Source: Hetaerina americana (lineage: Eukaryota > Arthropoda > Insecta > Odonata > Calopterygidae). Taken from it: a stretch of DNA of 64,000 nt. Under the pieces are notes generated by a model that was given only the letters and a program-made list of their open reading frames with translations, searched no databases and was not told the origin of the DNA. The DNA lies in contig JAKTNV010000003.1 of the NCBI GenBank assembly GCA_022747635.1, forward strand, positions 93,975,290 through 94,039,289, written 5' to 3'. Below, piece by piece: positions 61,903 through 64,000 of the stretch. Positions within the stretch are counted from its first letter, which is position 1. Each line of letters starts with the position of its first letter. The translations under genes were made by a program, and so were the position numbers.

Positions 61903-64000
61903 ACACAAACATAAACGTACGCAAATATAAATGAAAATTGAATATTTCTAATTACATCGTCTGAAAACAAACATTAAATTAATTTATAACTGTAATTACT
62001 CATAAAATCAGTAAATAAAATTCATAGAACTCCATAAAATTATTCTTATCTTATAAATGGTACCCCTGAAGGTAAGAATACTCCTAAGGACACGTCTTAA
62101 CACATATAATACTAGGATGCTTTATTTATTTATCCACCGTTTTTATGCCACGTAAATAGATAACTCCCTGTATTAACTTATGCTATTTAATCTCTGCACG
62201 TTTTTTAGTCCACTGTAAATTAAAATACGACTCACTCTGACGGCAACAGTAAATATCTTGTGAAATAGTCCTCATCACCGAAATAGTCTACATCTCTACT
62301 ATTTTTTTCATCATTTTTTATGACGCAATAAAATTAACAATTTCCTTTTTCAGTCTCTCTTCACCCAAATTCAATAGATTATGGTATTCTCACCTACTAT
62401 CAATTTAATTTTTCATCTCCTTAGGTACTCTCATTAACTATTATCCACGATATTTTTTTTCTGCGCAGCAAAGCACAATATTCCTAAAACAGGTTAAATC
62501 TTATGTACCCATCCGCTTGGTAGGCATTTATTTTAAAATGGGCCATTATGCCGTTACTGAATGATTAAAGGGGATCTGTTTGGATACATTCCCTACTCTG
62601 AAACCCATAAACTAAGGCTCTTTATATAGAATAGAGACAAAACGAGCTATTGCCGCAATAAGCTACAACGTCAGTGCTACAAATTTCGAATAAGATAAAT
62701 ACCTAGTAATTATTCAGGAATATCTGCTAGATTAGCAATGATAATTAAATAATTTAAATAAATTATTTAACAAATGCTAAAAAAAGATAATTGCGGTGAT
62801 AGGGGGTTTATGGTTGACCATCAACGAGTTCCCTTCCAAGTTTAGCTTGAATATAGTTGGCCTTAATAAAAGATACTGTAAATCCTTAGAATGATTTTCC
62901 TTGATGTATGACCATAATTTCAGCGCTGGTCCTCATCATCTCCTTTGAATGACTCCGAGAAAGATCATGGGCATGAATCAATAAAAATAATATCCGTAGA
63001 TTTCCAATCTCCCTTATTAAGTCCATAATGGAATTTCATACAATAAATAATATAGTTGCTCTTTTTATTGAGTATTGTTCATGACAAACCTAGATGATCA
63101 AGATGCTAAAAAAGGTAGATGTCATTGAATTTAGTTGATTTTTAATTATGAATAATTAATTTGAATTACGTTAACTTAAATGTATTAATATTACAACTGT
63201 ATATAGCCTGTGAACATTTTCATAAGTTTAAAAGCTTATGATCAAGTTGTAAAATTGGAAAACAATAAATATTTGTAAATTTAACAGAATCATGAAAACT
63301 CAAAAAGGGTCAGAAATGTTTTGGCATCGAATCTATACGCACATAGAAACACCAGAAGGAGAACTCAAGGAATTGGATTCAATTCACGGGTTCCATCTGT
63401 ATGCTTTATCATCTTTCGTTGTAGATGTCTCAAAGAGGTCATTTAGTGACTACATTCCATTCTTCTCCATCCTCGTGCATAGAGTTTAATTTGGCACATG
63501 TAGGACAAGTTAACATACGCACCTAAGTAAAATATATCACTGTGGTGTCGGATTTGATGTTATTTCTTAGTAATCCAGCCCCAACAATAAAGTTTAGCAA
63601 AACGATTAGAAACCTTCATCACTTCTAAATTCAACTCATGGCTTTAAACTCATCAAATATTGTAACTTCAAAGCTACTAGTATAGTCAGCACATTAGTGA
63701 CTTTTTAATTCGTGATAATTCATGAAATACCTAGTCATCTGTAAATAAGTTTACTTGAACGCAAAAAATCATTATGGTAGCCATTTTCCATCATACCACA
63801 ACATTAGATTACCATATCATATAGCAAATTTTTGTGACAGTGTTCAATTTTTCATTAATAGGTAGAAATATCTAGCTTTTTTAGTATTAAAAAAATTCAA
63901 TCGAAATCATAACGTGACATGAAATTATAGTTACGAAATCCCAGTATTATTTTATTTTTTATTTAAAATTTCATTTGAAATAACTTCACTAATTGGAAAG
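61901..64000. other. AT-rich stretch without a recognisable gene
   Basis: No open frame above 65 codons and no repeat family recognised. The frame at 63292-63489 has no known domain. Confidence 0.6.

Overview
This is a eukaryotic window, AT-rich and gene-poor, with long (TA)n arrays and many decayed transposable elements. The mix (an RTE-type LINE, Penelope-like elements, mariners, a Helitron with a helicase, several tRNA-derived SINE families) fits an arthropod, most likely an insect. I cannot name the species from sequence alone. No complete host gene is visible. Most open frames shorter than about 100 codons are chance or lie inside low-complexity DNA.

Layout. 1-2 kb: a SINE insertion built as a perfect inverted repeat of a tRNA-like head, with a 12-bp target duplication. 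4.67-5.03 kb: a deleted mariner. 7.16-7.39 kb: a GC-rich minus-strand segment that looks like a coding exon. 8.2-12.3 kb: a nested repeat cluster (SINE, TA arrays, SINE piece, Penelope endonuclease end, then an RTE LINE truncated at both ends). 14.1-15.2 kb: a minus-strand Penelope reverse-transcriptase fragment. 15.2-24.1 kb: mostly featureless, with purine-rich patches. 24.1-26.9 kb: a SINE, a (CA)n/(TA)n array and a Helitron whose two ends can both be seen, inserted inside the TA array. 29.86-30.61 kb: a mariner with perfect terminal repeats but no catalytic core. 32.2-33.2 kb: a pyrimidine-rich, CpG-containing block. 33.7-43.2 kb: weak candidate exons on the minus strand and one on the plus strand. 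43.9-46.1 kb: a truncated SINE, a fold-back element, a TA array and an old RTE fragment. 49.1 kb: a 79-bp mariner-type miniature element. 53.4-53.6 kb: a small fold-back. 57.4-61.9 kb: SINEs and TA arrays next to a nearly full-length minus-strand RTE LINE. The rest is AT-rich with nothing recognisable.

Possible host gene. Four minus-strand segments (43071-43154, 35987-36162, 33725-33779, 7160-7392) each have an open frame between an AG and a good GT donor, and all three junctions agree in codon phase. Together they would encode about 182 codons of a protein I do not recognise. If real, most of the window is intron, which would explain the repeat load. This is inference from splice signals and reading frame only.

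The best mobile-element observations are the palindromic SINE insertion, the Helitron with intact ends but a broken helicase inside a TA array, the stop codon shared by both RTE copies, and the repeated placement of element ends against (TA)n tracts.
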